From NCBI RefSeq assembly GCF_902499045.1, contig NZ_CABVPL010000035.1:1-64000 (forward strand): a DNA stretch of 64,000 nt, in the 5' to 3' direction. The notes below the pieces were generated by a model. The model had not been told where the DNA came from. It searched no databases and was given only the letters and a program-made list of their open reading frames with translations. The stretch comes from Burkholderia latens (lineage in GTDB: Bacteria; Pseudomonadota; Gammaproteobacteria; Burkholderiales; Burkholderiaceae). Shown here one piece after another: positions 52,904-61,093 of this stretch. Every line of letters begins with the position of its first letter. Position 1 is the first letter of the stretch. Both the position numbers and the translations under genes were made by a program.

Positions 52904-52921
52904 GATTACAAAACGGTAATC
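52904..52921. promoter_or_regulatory. Perfect dyad operator GATTAC-N6-GTAATC, regulator promoter
   Basis: GATTACAAAACGGTAATC, perfect 6-bp arms with a 6-base spacer, centred 97 bases upstream of the response-regulator ATG. It lies in a 295-base gap otherwise lacking features. Suggests autoregulation. Confidence 0.65.
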
Positions 52922-53110
52922 AGCCGGTCAGCCTGGCGTGCGGCGGCGCGGCCAGAATGCGGGGTGCGGGGCCTTTTTGTGCGCTTGCGTTCGCGCGTTC
53001 GCTTCACCGGGAACCGGGAAAACCGCGCGGCCGCGTCCGGTCCGGCCGTACCGCGGCATGCGGGCGAGCCGCCGTCTCGCGACGTTGTCGCGGGACGCGC
53101 GCGCCGCCGC

Positions 53111-54013
53111 TTACGTCATCGCCTGACTGACGAGCGCGTAGAGCCCGTATGCCGGATCGGGCGCGCTGCCGGACGCCGGGGCCGGCGCGTTGCGAACCAT
53201 CTTCGCGCAGGTGTCCACGCGTTTCAAACCCTGCACGTCGAGCCAGTCCGGCAAGCGGGTGCCGGACGGCACGTCGATGCGAACGAATTCGTTCTCGCGC
53301 CTGCTCAGCCAGTGCGCGATCAGCGCCTTCGCGTACACGTCGCCGCCCGTTCGCGGTGTGACGACGGGGCCGATTACCCAACCGCGGCCGAAGCGGCGCA
53401 GCACCGAAAATCCGACGGCCTTGCCGTCGCGTTCGAGCACGACGCTTTCGCCGCGCTCGAGCAATGCCGACAGCAGCGTGTCGCGGACGAGGCCGGAAGC
53501 ACGCGCGTCCAGTTCGACGAAGCAGTCCAGATCGGCCCGCGTGCCGGGCCGCAGCCGCTCCCCGTCGGGCAACGCGACCGCGAGCGGCCGGCTCGCGTTC
53601 CCCTGAAATTGATCCAGCGACCCGCACACCGCGAAGCCGAGCTTCTCGTACAGCGGCTGGCCGGCCGGCGTCGCGTGCAGGAACGTGGTGCGCGGCCCCA
53701 GTTCGTCGATCAGGATCTCCATCAGCGCGCGGCCGATCCCGCGGCCCTGATGCTCGGACGAGACGATCACGTGGCCGATCGCGGCACGATCCGCACCGTA
53801 CTTCCAGCACATCGCCGTGCCGATGACCACACCGTTTTCCTCGGCCGCGAACGCAGTCGACGTCTGCGCCGAAAACTGCCAGTCTTCCGCCCGGAACGGC
53901 CAGCGCAGCGCCATCGACAGTGCGTGGGCCGCGGGGACGTCCGTCGCGGTGAATCGCCGATAGCGAAGCGCCGTCACGGCGCCGGACGTGCTCGTCGCGT
54001 GTTCGAATGTCAT
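53111..54013 (-). CDS. Two-domain GNAT acetyltransferase (300 aa)
   Basis: Acetyl-CoA-dependent N-acetyltransferase with two GNAT-like domains. The N-terminal one (15-150) holds the cofactor motif VIVSSEHQGRGIGRALMEIL (the Q/RxxGxG/A signature) and QPLYEKLGFAVCGSL; the C-terminal half (165-290) is of the acetyltransferase-18 type (ELDARASGLVRDTLLSALLE). Such pairs occur near amine catabolism genes. The ATG at 54013 has GAGGATC. It is 125 bases downstream of the M20 amidohydrolase gene, possibly in the same transcript. Confidence 0.87.
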   Translation of the reverse strand: MTFEHATSTSGAVTALRYRRFTATDVPAAHALSMALRWPFRAEDWQFSAQTSTAFAAEENGVVIGTAMCWKYGADRAAIGHVIVSSEHQGRGIGRALMEILIDELGPRTTFLHATPAGQPLYEKLGFAVCGSLDQFQGNASRPLAVALPDGERLRPGTRADLDCFVELDARASGLVRDTLLSALLERGESVVLERDGKAVGFSVLRRFGRGWVIGPVVTPRTGGDVYAKALIAHWLSRRENEFVRIDVPSGTRLPDWLDVQGLKRVDTCAKMVRNAPAPASGSAPDPAYGLYALVSQAMT

Positions 54014-54138
54014 TCGTGATCCTCGGAAATTGCGTCGTTCGGCGGGCCGGCAGCGGCAATGCGCATTCGCGGCCCGTCGATGGAATCGACTGTCGTCACC
54101 GCCGCATCGCGCGCGGCCGACGGCCGATAAACCGTGCA

Positions 54139-55347
54139 TTAATCCGCACTCGACGGCGTCCGTGCGAAATACCGCTGGGCGAGCGCAACCCAATACCGGA
54201 CGCCGGCCGGAATGATGTCGTCGTTGAAGTCGTATTTCGGATGATGCAGCGCCGGCGAGGCCGCACCGTCCGGGGCATTGCCGATCAGCACGTAGGTGCC
54301 CGGCCGTTCCTCCAGCATGAAGCCGAAGTCTTCGGACGTCATGTTCGGCGGCACGTCGCGGGCCAGGCGTGCATCGCCGAACGTATCGCGGATCACCGCT
54401 TCGCAGAAGGCGGTCTCGGCCGGCGTGTTGACCGTCGCCGGGTAGTACTGAAAAAATTCCACGTCGACCTGCGCGCCGTAAGCCGCGGCCAGCCCTTCGC
54501 ACATCAGCCGGACGTCGCGCTGCAACTGCTGCTGCAACGCGGACGACAGCGTGCGGATTGTGCCGCGCAGCTCGGCGGTGTCGGGAATCACGTTGTCCGT
54601 CGTGCCCGCATGGAACATGCAGACGGAAATGACCGCCGGGTCGACGGGGTCCTTGTGCCGCGCGGCGATCGTCTGGCACTGCAGCACCATCGCGCACGCG
54701 AGCGGCACCGGATCGATGCCCAGATGCGGCTGCGCCGCGTGCGCGCCCTTGCCCGTCACCGTGATCCTGAAGCGCGAGCCGGCGGCCATGATCGGGCCCG
54801 TGCGCAACCCGAAGTGCCCGGCCGGCAATCCCGGCCAGTTGTGCATGCCGAATACCGCTTCCGTCGGGTATTGCTCGAACAGTCCGTCGTCGATCATCTT
54901 GCGCGCGCCCGCACCACCCTCTTCGCCGGGCTGAAACACGAAATGGACGCTGCCGGGCAGCTGCGGCAGTTCCTTCAGCACGCGCGCGGCGCCGAGCAGC
55001 ATCACGGTATGGCCGTCATGGCCGCACGCGTGCATGATCCCGTGCGTGCACGATGCGTGCGCGAAGTCGTTTGCTTCGTGGATCGGCAATGCGTCGAGAT
55101 CGGCGCGCAGCACGATGCCGCGATGCGGATCCGCGCCGCGCAGGCTCGCGACGACGCCCGTGCCGCCGAGCCCGCGCGACACCGCGTAGCCGAGCGCTTC
55201 CAGTTCGCGGGCGACGACGTCGGCCGTCCGGTGTTCCTCGAATCGCAACTCGGGATGCGCATGCAGGTCGCGGCGCAGCTTCGCCCAGTGCGCGTGATGC
55301 GCGTCCAACGACGTGTCGGGGATGATGGCGTTTTCCAATCTCGGCAT
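54139..55347 (-). CDS. M20-family amidohydrolase, hippuricase-like (402 aa)
   Basis: Metal-dependent N-acyl-amino-acid amidohydrolase. The opening LRRDLHAHPELRFEEHRTA, the di-metal site segments GIMHACGHDGHTVMLLGAA and FQPGEEGGAGARKMIDDG, dimer-domain VTGKGAHAAQPHLGIDPVPL and the C-terminal MTSEDFGFMLEERPG are all typical. Would release an amino acid from its acyl or benzoyl conjugate. The ribosome site before ATG 55347 is weak (AAGG directly adjacent). It lies 56 bases after the aldehyde dehydrogenase gene on the same strand. Confidence 0.92.
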   Translation of the reverse strand: MPRLENAIIPDTSLDAHHAHWAKLRRDLHAHPELRFEEHRTADVVARELEALGYAVSRGLGGTGVVASLRGADPHRGIVLRADLDALPIHEANDFAHASCTHGIMHACGHDGHTVMLLGAARVLKELPQLPGSVHFVFQPGEEGGAGARKMIDDGLFEQYPTEAVFGMHNWPGLPAGHFGLRTGPIMAAGSRFRITVTGKGAHAAQPHLGIDPVPLACAMVLQCQTIAARHKDPVDPAVISVCMFHAGTTDNVIPDTAELRGTIRTLSSALQQQLQRDVRLMCEGLAAAYGAQVDVEFFQYYPATVNTPAETAFCEAVIRDTFGDARLARDVPPNMTSEDFGFMLEERPGTYVLIGNAPDGAASPALHHPKYDFNDDIIPAGVRYWVALAQRYFARTPSSAD

Positions 55348-55403
55348 CCTTGCAAAGCAAACCGGTTCAAATCACGACTGCCGCGTCGCGCGCAGCCGAC
55401 GCA

Positions 55404-56861
55404 TCAATCATAAAAGCCCAGGACGGACTTCACCTCCATGTACTCCTCCATCCCTTCGATCCCGTACTCGCGGCCGTTGCCCGACTGCTTGTATCCGCCG
55501 AACGGCGCCTGAGGGTCCCATGCCGGGTAGTTCAAATGGACCTGCCCCGCCCGGATGCGCGCGGCCACCGCCCGCACGCGCGCCATGTCGGTGCCCTGCA
55601 CGTGCGCGCCCAGCCCGTACACCGTATCGTTCGCGATCGCGACCGCTTCGTCGACGGTGTCGTAAGGCAGGATCGCGAGAACCGGACCGAAGATCTCCTG
55701 CTGCGCGATCGCCATGTCGGTGCGCACGTCGGAGAAGATCGTCGGCCGCGCGTAGAAGCCCTTGGCGAGCCCCGCCGGCCGGCCGGGGCCCCCGGTGATC
55801 AGCTTCGCGCGTTCGTCGATGCCCGCGTCGATCATTTGCCCAACCCGCCGGAACTGCGCGCGATTGGCCAGCGGCCCGTGCGTCGTGGCCTCGTCGAACG
55901 GATCGCCGACGATCAGCCGCTGCGCCGCGGCGACGGCCAGTTCCTCTACCTTGCCGAGCGCATCGCGCGGCACGATCATGCGGGTCGGCGCGCTGCACGA
56001 CTGGCCCATGTTCCGGAACGCGGCGGCAACGCCCGGCGCGATCGCACGCTGCAGGTCCGCATCCGGCAACACGACATTCGGCGACTTGCCGCCGAGCTCC
56101 TGCGCGACGCGCTTGACGGTCGGCGCGGCGGCCTGCGCGACGAGCACGCCGGCCCGCGTCGAACCTGTGATCGACACCATGTCGACTTCAGGATGCGACG
56201 ACAGCGCGGCGCCCACCGTTTCGCCGCTGCCGCTCACGAGATTGAATACGCCGGCGGGCACGCCCGCATCGGCGATCACTTCCGCGAACAGCAGTGCGCT
56301 CAGCGGCGAGAGTTCGCTCGGCTTCAGCACCACCGTGCAGCCTGCCGCGAGCGCGGGCCCGACCTTCGCGGTGATCTGGTAGATCGGCCAGTTCCACGGC
56401 GTGATCAGCGCGCACACGCCGATCGGCTCGCGCACGACCGCGGTCGTCCCGCGCCGCTCGACGAACGGGTAGCTCGCCAGGTTGTCGCGCGCGACGCGGA
56501 TATGCTCGGCCGCAAGCGGCACGTGCGCGTTGCGGGCGTAGCTGATCGGCGCGCCCATTTCCAGCGCGAGCGCGGCGGCAAACAACCCGGCGCGCTCCAC
56601 GAGCAATGCATGGATGCGGTCGAGCACTGCGGCACGCGCATGCGGCGACGTCGCCGACCACGATTCGAACGCGCGGCGCGCGGCGCTCACCGCGCGCTCG
56701 GCATCGCGTGCGCTGCCGAGCGGAATCTCGCACAGCGTGTCCTCGGTGGACGGGCAGACGACCGCGAACCGGTCGCCGCCGTCGGGCAGCACCCAGTCGC
56801 CGTCGATGAAGAAGCGATCGAGCCTGCCGGCTTGCATCAGGTGAACAACGGGTGAATTCAT
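55404..56861 (-). CDS. Aldehyde dehydrogenase (485 aa)
   Basis: NAD(P)-dependent aldehyde dehydrogenase. GVCALITPWNWPIYQITAKV (cofactor and oxyanion Asn), SITGSTRAG, general-base Glu in QELGGKSPNVVL and nucleophile Cys in FRNMGQSCSAPTRM are present, with EIFGPVLAILPYD near the C-terminus. Probably oxidises the aldehyde made by the neighbouring amine oxidases. The start is ATG 56861, which overlaps the stop of the upstream FAD oxidase (ATGA) and so is coupled; a longer frame would add 33 unconserved residues. Confidence 0.93.
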   Translation of the reverse strand: MNSPVVHLMQAGRLDRFFIDGDWVLPDGGDRFAVVCPSTEDTLCEIPLGSARDAERAVSAARRAFESWSATSPHARAAVLDRIHALLVERAGLFAAALALEMGAPISYARNAHVPLAAEHIRVARDNLASYPFVERRGTTAVVREPIGVCALITPWNWPIYQITAKVGPALAAGCTVVLKPSELSPLSALLFAEVIADAGVPAGVFNLVSGSGETVGAALSSHPEVDMVSITGSTRAGVLVAQAAAPTVKRVAQELGGKSPNVVLPDADLQRAIAPGVAAAFRNMGQSCSAPTRMIVPRDALGKVEELAVAAAQRLIVGDPFDEATTHGPLANRAQFRRVGQMIDAGIDERAKLITGGPGRPAGLAKGFYARPTIFSDVRTDMAIAQQEIFGPVLAILPYDTVDEAVAIANDTVYGLGAHVQGTDMARVRAVAARIRAGQVHLNYPAWDPQAPFGGYKQSGNGREYGIEGMEEYMEVKSVLGFYD

Positions 56862-58135
56862 TGCAGGGTGTCCTTGAGTCGGTACCAGGCGCCGACGAAC
56901 GGCAGGAACCACGGTTTGCCGAAGTGACCGGGAATCGCGGGCCAGTCGAAGTCTTGCCACGGGTTGAGCGCCGCGCGCCCGTCCATGATCTCGGCCATCA
57001 GCGTGCCCATCAGCGTCGCCATGTGCGTGCCGTGGCCGCTATAGCCCATCGAGTAGTAAACGCCGTCGCGCTCGCCCGCGCGCGGCAGGCGGTTGGCCGT
57101 CATGTCGACCAGCCCGCCCCAGCAATAGTCGATGCGCGCGCCGGCCAGTTCGGGAAACACCGCGGCCATCTGCTGCCGCAGAATCCGGCCGCTCTTTTCG
57201 TCCGAACGCGGATTCGACGTCGCGAAACGGGCGCGCCCGCCGAACAGCATCCGGTTGTCCGGCGTGACGCGAAAGAAATTGACGAAGTTCTTGGTGTCCG
57301 TGACCATCCGGCGGGTCGGCAGCAACCGGTCGAGCAACGCGCGCGGCAACGGCTCCGTGACGATGATGAACGCGCCGACCGGCACGATCCTGCGCCGGAT
57401 CCAGCCGAACGGGCCGATCTGCGAGATGCCGCTCGCGAGCAACACCTGGCGCGCGCGGATCTCGCCGAGCGGCGTACGCACCGCATAGGCGCCGCTCGCC
57501 GCCCGCTTCAATCCGAGCACCGGCGCGTGCTCGACAATGCGCGCGCCGCGCGCTTGCGCAGCCGTCGCGAGGCCGCGCACATAACGGCCGACGTGCATTC
57601 CCGCACTCTTGCCGAACAGCAGCCCGCCGTGATAACGGTCCGAGCCGATCTCGTCGCGCAACGCCGCTTTCGTCACGATGCGCGTGTCGGGATCCACGCT
57701 TGCGGCGAGCAGCGCGTGGCTGCGCACGAGCTTGTCGTAGTGTTCAGGCTTCGCCGCGAGCTTGAGCTTGCCGCGCCGCACGAAATCGCAATCGATCGAC
57801 TCGTCCCGGACCAGCCGCTCGACCGTGTCGACGCCCGCGTCGAACGCGCGATAGAGCCGGTTGGCGAGCTCGGTGCCGATGCGCTGCGACAGCGACGCGT
57901 AATCCTGCGCGAAGCCGTTGTTGCACATCCCGCCGTTGCGCCCGGACGCCGCCTGCCCGACGGTGCCCGCCTCGCAGACGACCACGCTCGCGCCTTTTTT
58001 CGCGAGCGCGAGGGCCGCGGCCGAGCCGGTGATCCCGCCGCCGACGACGACCACGTCGCAACTTCCGTCCGGCAGCTCCGGCGAGCTGCTCACGAATGGC
58101 TGCGACGTATCGAGCCAATACGAAACGAAACGCAT
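56858..58135 (-). CDS. FAD-dependent amine oxidase, PuuB-like (425 aa)
   Basis: DAO-family flavoenzyme resembling gamma-glutamylputrescine oxidase (PuuB/OrdL). N-terminal SYWLDTSQPF, then dinucleotide motif VVVVGGGITGSAAALALAKK, AASGRNGGMCNNGFAQD, and C-terminal CWGGLVDMTANRLPR and YYSMGYSGHGTHMATLMGTL. It would oxidise an amine to an aldehyde with release of ammonia and H2O2, feeding the coupled aldehyde dehydrogenase. The start is ATG 58135, with GGAG upstream. It has the same length as, and strong similarity along its length to, the gene at 61094-62371. Confidence 0.9.
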   Translation of the reverse strand: MRFVSYWLDTSQPFVSSSPELPDGSCDVVVVGGGITGSAAALALAKKGASVVVCEAGTVGQAASGRNGGMCNNGFAQDYASLSQRIGTELANRLYRAFDAGVDTVERLVRDESIDCDFVRRGKLKLAAKPEHYDKLVRSHALLAASVDPDTRIVTKAALRDEIGSDRYHGGLLFGKSAGMHVGRYVRGLATAAQARGARIVEHAPVLGLKRAASGAYAVRTPLGEIRARQVLLASGISQIGPFGWIRRRIVPVGAFIIVTEPLPRALLDRLLPTRRMVTDTKNFVNFFRVTPDNRMLFGGRARFATSNPRSDEKSGRILRQQMAAVFPELAGARIDYCWGGLVDMTANRLPRAGERDGVYYSMGYSGHGTHMATLMGTLMAEIMDGRAALNPWQDFDWPAIPGHFGKPWFLPFVGAWYRLKDTLQ

Positions 58136-58238
58136 CACACACTCCAATCCCGCCGGCGCCGGGCCGCCACACGTGGCAGGCGCCCGCGCCGATCCAGCCG
58201 CGCTTGCGCGGCGCGCATCGCCGCATGTCGGCGATAGC

Positions 58239-59564
58239 CTAGAAATCCGCGACCTTGCCCCATGCCGAATCGTTGAACCGCGCCGGCTGATACGGCACCG
58301 GATCGACCAGCGGCTGCGCGCCCGTCGCGAGATCGGCGATCAGGTGCCCGGCGCCGGGGCCGATCCCGAAGCCGTGCCCGGAAAAGCCCGCCGCGAGAAT
58401 CAGGCCGGGCACGCCCGGCACTTCGCCGATACCCGGCACGCCGTCCGGCGTGCTGTCGACGTACCCGGCCCACGCGTGCGTGATCGTCGCGTCACGCAGT
58501 TCGGGCAGCAGCTCGACCACGCGGCGGTACGTTTCGTTGACCGTCGGCATGTCGGGCTTCGGATCGAGGATGCGGACGGCTTCCATCGGCGTCGGCGCGT
58601 CGAGCCGCCAGCGCTTCAGCGTTTCATGGCCGCCGCGCACGCCTTCGAGGCCGCCCGGCAGCAGATTGCGCCAGCGCTTCGCGAACATCGGCACGAACTG
58701 CGGCGCGAAGCGCAGGAACTGCGGTGTCACGTCGACGCGCGCGCGGCCGCTGATCGCGAGTGCGTAGCGTCCGTCGGTACGGCGGGTAACGGACACGCCT
58801 GACATATACAGCGCATCCGGCAACGCCTGCTCGGTGGGCGACACGCTGAGGATCGACTGGCGGATCGACGCCTGCGGAAAGCGGATGCCGAGCTGGCGGC
58901 AGAACGACGACGCCCATGCGCCGCCGGCCATCACGACCGTCTTGGTCTTGATCACGCCGGCCTCGGTCACGACCGCGCTGACGCGCCCGCCCTCGAGTTC
59001 GATCCCGCGCGCCGCGCAGTGCTGATGCACGCTGCCGCCGAGCTTGATCAGCGCGGCGGCCACGGCCGGCGCGGCCTTCGCCGGATCCGCCGTGCCGTCG
59101 GTCGGCGAGAACACGCCGCCCTTCCATTGCCGGCCCGTCAGGCGCCCGCGCTCGCTGGCCTGCTTGCTGTCGAGCATGTACGTGGTGACGCCGGCCGTCT
59201 TCGCGAACTCGCCCCAGTTGGCCCAGCGGGACAACTCGTCGTCGTCGTTGCTCAGGTACAGCAGCCCGCAGCGATGAAAACCGGTGTCTTCGCCGGTTTC
59301 CTCGCCGAACCGTTCCCACAGATCGATGCTCTTGCTTGCCATCGGCAGCTCGCGCGCATCGCGGTTCTGCTGCCGGCACCAGCCCCAGTTGCGGCTCGAC
59401 TGCTCGGCGCCGATCCGGCCTTTCTCGACGAGCGCGACCGACACCCCGCGCCGGGCGAGGTAGTAGGCGGTAAAGACGCCGATGATGCCGCCGCCGATCA
59501 CGACGACGTCGGCCGAAGCCGGCGGCGTGGGCAGCGTTTCGATAAGGCGCAGCGGAGGGGACAT
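58239..59564 (-). CDS. FAD-dependent oxidoreductase, DadA-like (441 aa)
   Basis: D-amino-acid-oxidase-fold flavoenzyme. Motifs: VVVIGGGIIGVFTAYYLARR, then SSRNWGWCRQQNRD (characteristic of a subgroup of secondary-amine oxidases), GVFSPTDGTADPAKAAPAVA, and the C-terminal THAWAGYVDSTPDGVPGIGE plus GFSGHGFGIGPGAGHLIADL. Cytoplasmic, no signal peptide. The ATG at 59564 lies two bases after the cupin gene stop, so both are one operon. The likely substrate is an N-substituted amino acid or amine. Confidence 0.9.
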   Translation of the reverse strand: MSPPLRLIETLPTPPASADVVVIGGGIIGVFTAYYLARRGVSVALVEKGRIGAEQSSRNWGWCRQQNRDARELPMASKSIDLWERFGEETGEDTGFHRCGLLYLSNDDDELSRWANWGEFAKTAGVTTYMLDSKQASERGRLTGRQWKGGVFSPTDGTADPAKAAPAVAAALIKLGGSVHQHCAARGIELEGGRVSAVVTEAGVIKTKTVVMAGGAWASSFCRQLGIRFPQASIRQSILSVSPTEQALPDALYMSGVSVTRRTDGRYALAISGRARVDVTPQFLRFAPQFVPMFAKRWRNLLPGGLEGVRGGHETLKRWRLDAPTPMEAVRILDPKPDMPTVNETYRRVVELLPELRDATITHAWAGYVDSTPDGVPGIGEVPGVPGLILAAGFSGHGFGIGPGAGHLIADLATGAQPLVDPVPYQPARFNDSAWGKVADF

Positions 59565-59566
59565 GG

Positions 59567-60301
59567 TCAGTCTCGTTCGGTTGATACGTGGACGTTCTGC
59601 ACGACGTAGAATTTCGCCACGCGCTCGCTGCTTTCCCAGCCGATCGATGCGCCGCGCGGCACGAACAGCGCGTCGCCGGCGCCGAGCGACAGCACGCTGC
59701 CGTCCGGCGCGGCGAACCGCACGCCGCCGGCCAGCAGGAACATGAATTCGTTCACGCGATGCGGGCGCACGATCCGGTGATAAGGCGTCGAATCCCACGT
59801 GCCCGCGCAGTACTCGGCGGCGTCTTCGACGAACACGTTGTCGCTGCGGCATTGCGGCGCGGGGCCGAGCAGCACCTCCGCGGGCAACGTCGACGACGGC
59901 TTGAAATCGGCGTCGGCGCGCAGCCGGAACAGGCCGCGTTTCGTCGGCTGCCCGCACGCGGCCGCGCAGAACGTCACGGAGACGGGCGACGCCGCGCTGA
60001 TGCGAACCGCCGTGCCGCCGCCGACGACGGCCCCCTCGCCCGGACCCAGCACCCACGGCTCGGCGCCGGCCGCTTCGAGCGTCAGCTCGCCTTCGACGAC
60101 GACGAGCGTCTCGATGTGCGGATAACGCGCGACGTCGAGTTCGCCGACGAAGCCGATACGTCCGGCGGCCATCGAGTCGGGCCCTTCCCACGCGATCTCG
60201 CGATGTTGCGCGAAAGGATCGTTCGCGCCGAACGCCTGCTTGCGCAACGCGGCCGGATCGGCCCTTCCGTCGGCACGATGCAATACGAAAACTGCGGTCA
60301 T
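59567..60301 (-). CDS. Cupin-domain protein (244 aa)
   Basis: Bicupin-like cytoplasmic protein. First cupin about 50-120 (HIETLVVVEGELTLEAAGAE...LGPGEGAVV), second about 165-240 (HRIVRPHRVNEFMFLLAGGV, LSLGAGDALFVPRGASIGWE). The second keeps some His/Glu positions of the metal site, the first fewer. It may be an isomerase or dioxygenase-like enzyme or a stress-type sensor domain. The ATG at 60301 follows AGGAG; the 44 extra upstream residues are not conserved. It leads the operon with the DadA-like enzyme; the palindrome at 60395-60412 lies in its promoter region. Confidence 0.85.
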   Translation of the reverse strand: MTAVFVLHRADGRADPAALRKQAFGANDPFAQHREIAWEGPDSMAAGRIGFVGELDVARYPHIETLVVVEGELTLEAAGAEPWVLGPGEGAVVGGGTAVRISAASPVSVTFCAAACGQPTKRGLFRLRADADFKPSSTLPAEVLLGPAPQCRSDNVFVEDAAEYCAGTWDSTPYHRIVRPHRVNEFMFLLAGGVRFAAPDGSVLSLGAGDALFVPRGASIGWESSERVAKFYVVQNVHVSTERD

Positions 60302-60394
60302 TTCTGCTCCTGCATGGTCGCGACGGTGTCGTGCAGTTCCCGTCGCGCGGTATTGGAAATCGTCGTTCGAAGCCCCCGCCGTCCGCACACCTTT

Positions 60395-60412
60395 AGGACA
60401 TTGAAATGTCCT
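60395..60412. promoter_or_regulatory. Perfect 18-bp palindrome upstream of the cupin / DadA-like operon
   Basis: AGGACATTGAAATGTCCT, centred about 102 bases before the cupin ATG, in a 254-base gap next to the minimal AraC gene. It is the strongest operator candidate of the catabolic cluster. A related GACAT-N3-ATGTC palindrome lies at 60560-60576, over the end of the AraC gene. Confidence 0.6.
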
Positions 60413-60555
60413 GCGTCGGGTGGCGCCCGGCAAACCCGTTCAATCTCGCGCTCCTGTGATGCTTGCCTGCCATTGTGCCGCGCCGGTCCGTCGGTCTGGT
60501 CAAGCGCCATTCAAGCGCGCGTCAAGCGCCGGACAACGGTCGCGCCCGTCGTTGG

Positions 60556-61011
60556 CTATGCGACATGACATGTCGCGTCGCGGTGGTCGGCACGCGTGCG
60601 CATCGGCAGCGTTCGCGCTGCTGCACCGGCCGGCCGCGCGACGACGTAATCGCGCGGCGTGATTCCGAGCACACGCCGGAAATGCCGGCCGAGATGACTC
60701 TGATCGAAGAAGCCGACCTCGGTCGCGACGACCGACGGCGCGAGGCCGGCGCGCAACAGATCCTGCGCGCGGCGCACGCGTACGGCGCACAAATAGCGAT
60801 GCGGCGACAAGCCCACTTCGCTGCGAAAGCGTGCGGTGAAACGCGACACGCTCAAGCCGGCCACGGCCGCGAGCGTGTCGAGGTTCAGCGGCTGCGCGAA
60901 CGACGCGTCGATCGTGCGCAGCACGTCGCCGATCGCCGGCGACACGGGCCGCGCGATACGCGGCGCGCGCGGCATCGTGCCTTCTACCGCGTCTTGGAAC
61001 AGGGTGGCCAT
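60556..61011 (-). CDS. Minimal AraC-type DNA-binding protein (151 aa)
   Basis: Short regulator made almost only of the AraC/XylS double helix-turn-helix (about 25-125): VLRTIDASFAQPLNLDTLAA, VAGLSVSRFTARFRSEVGLS, VVATEVGFFDQSHLGRHFRR. No ligand-binding half, so it may respond to a partner or act constitutively. The start is ATG 61011, because GAGGA lies eight bases upstream; an ATG at 61026 is the alternative. It is placed between the cupin operon and a PuuB-like gene, and is the likely local regulator. Confidence 0.85.
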   Translation of the reverse strand: MATLFQDAVEGTMPRAPRIARPVSPAIGDVLRTIDASFAQPLNLDTLAAVAGLSVSRFTARFRSEVGLSPHRYLCAVRVRRAQDLLRAGLAPSVVATEVGFFDQSHLGRHFRRVLGITPRDYVVARPAGAAARTLPMRTRADHRDATCHVA

Positions 61012-61093
61012 GCTGGCGGTCCTCATGCAGTCGCCCGCGCGGCAAGCGGGCAAACGAATCGTGCGTTCATATCCAGTGCTCGGGGCATTCGCG

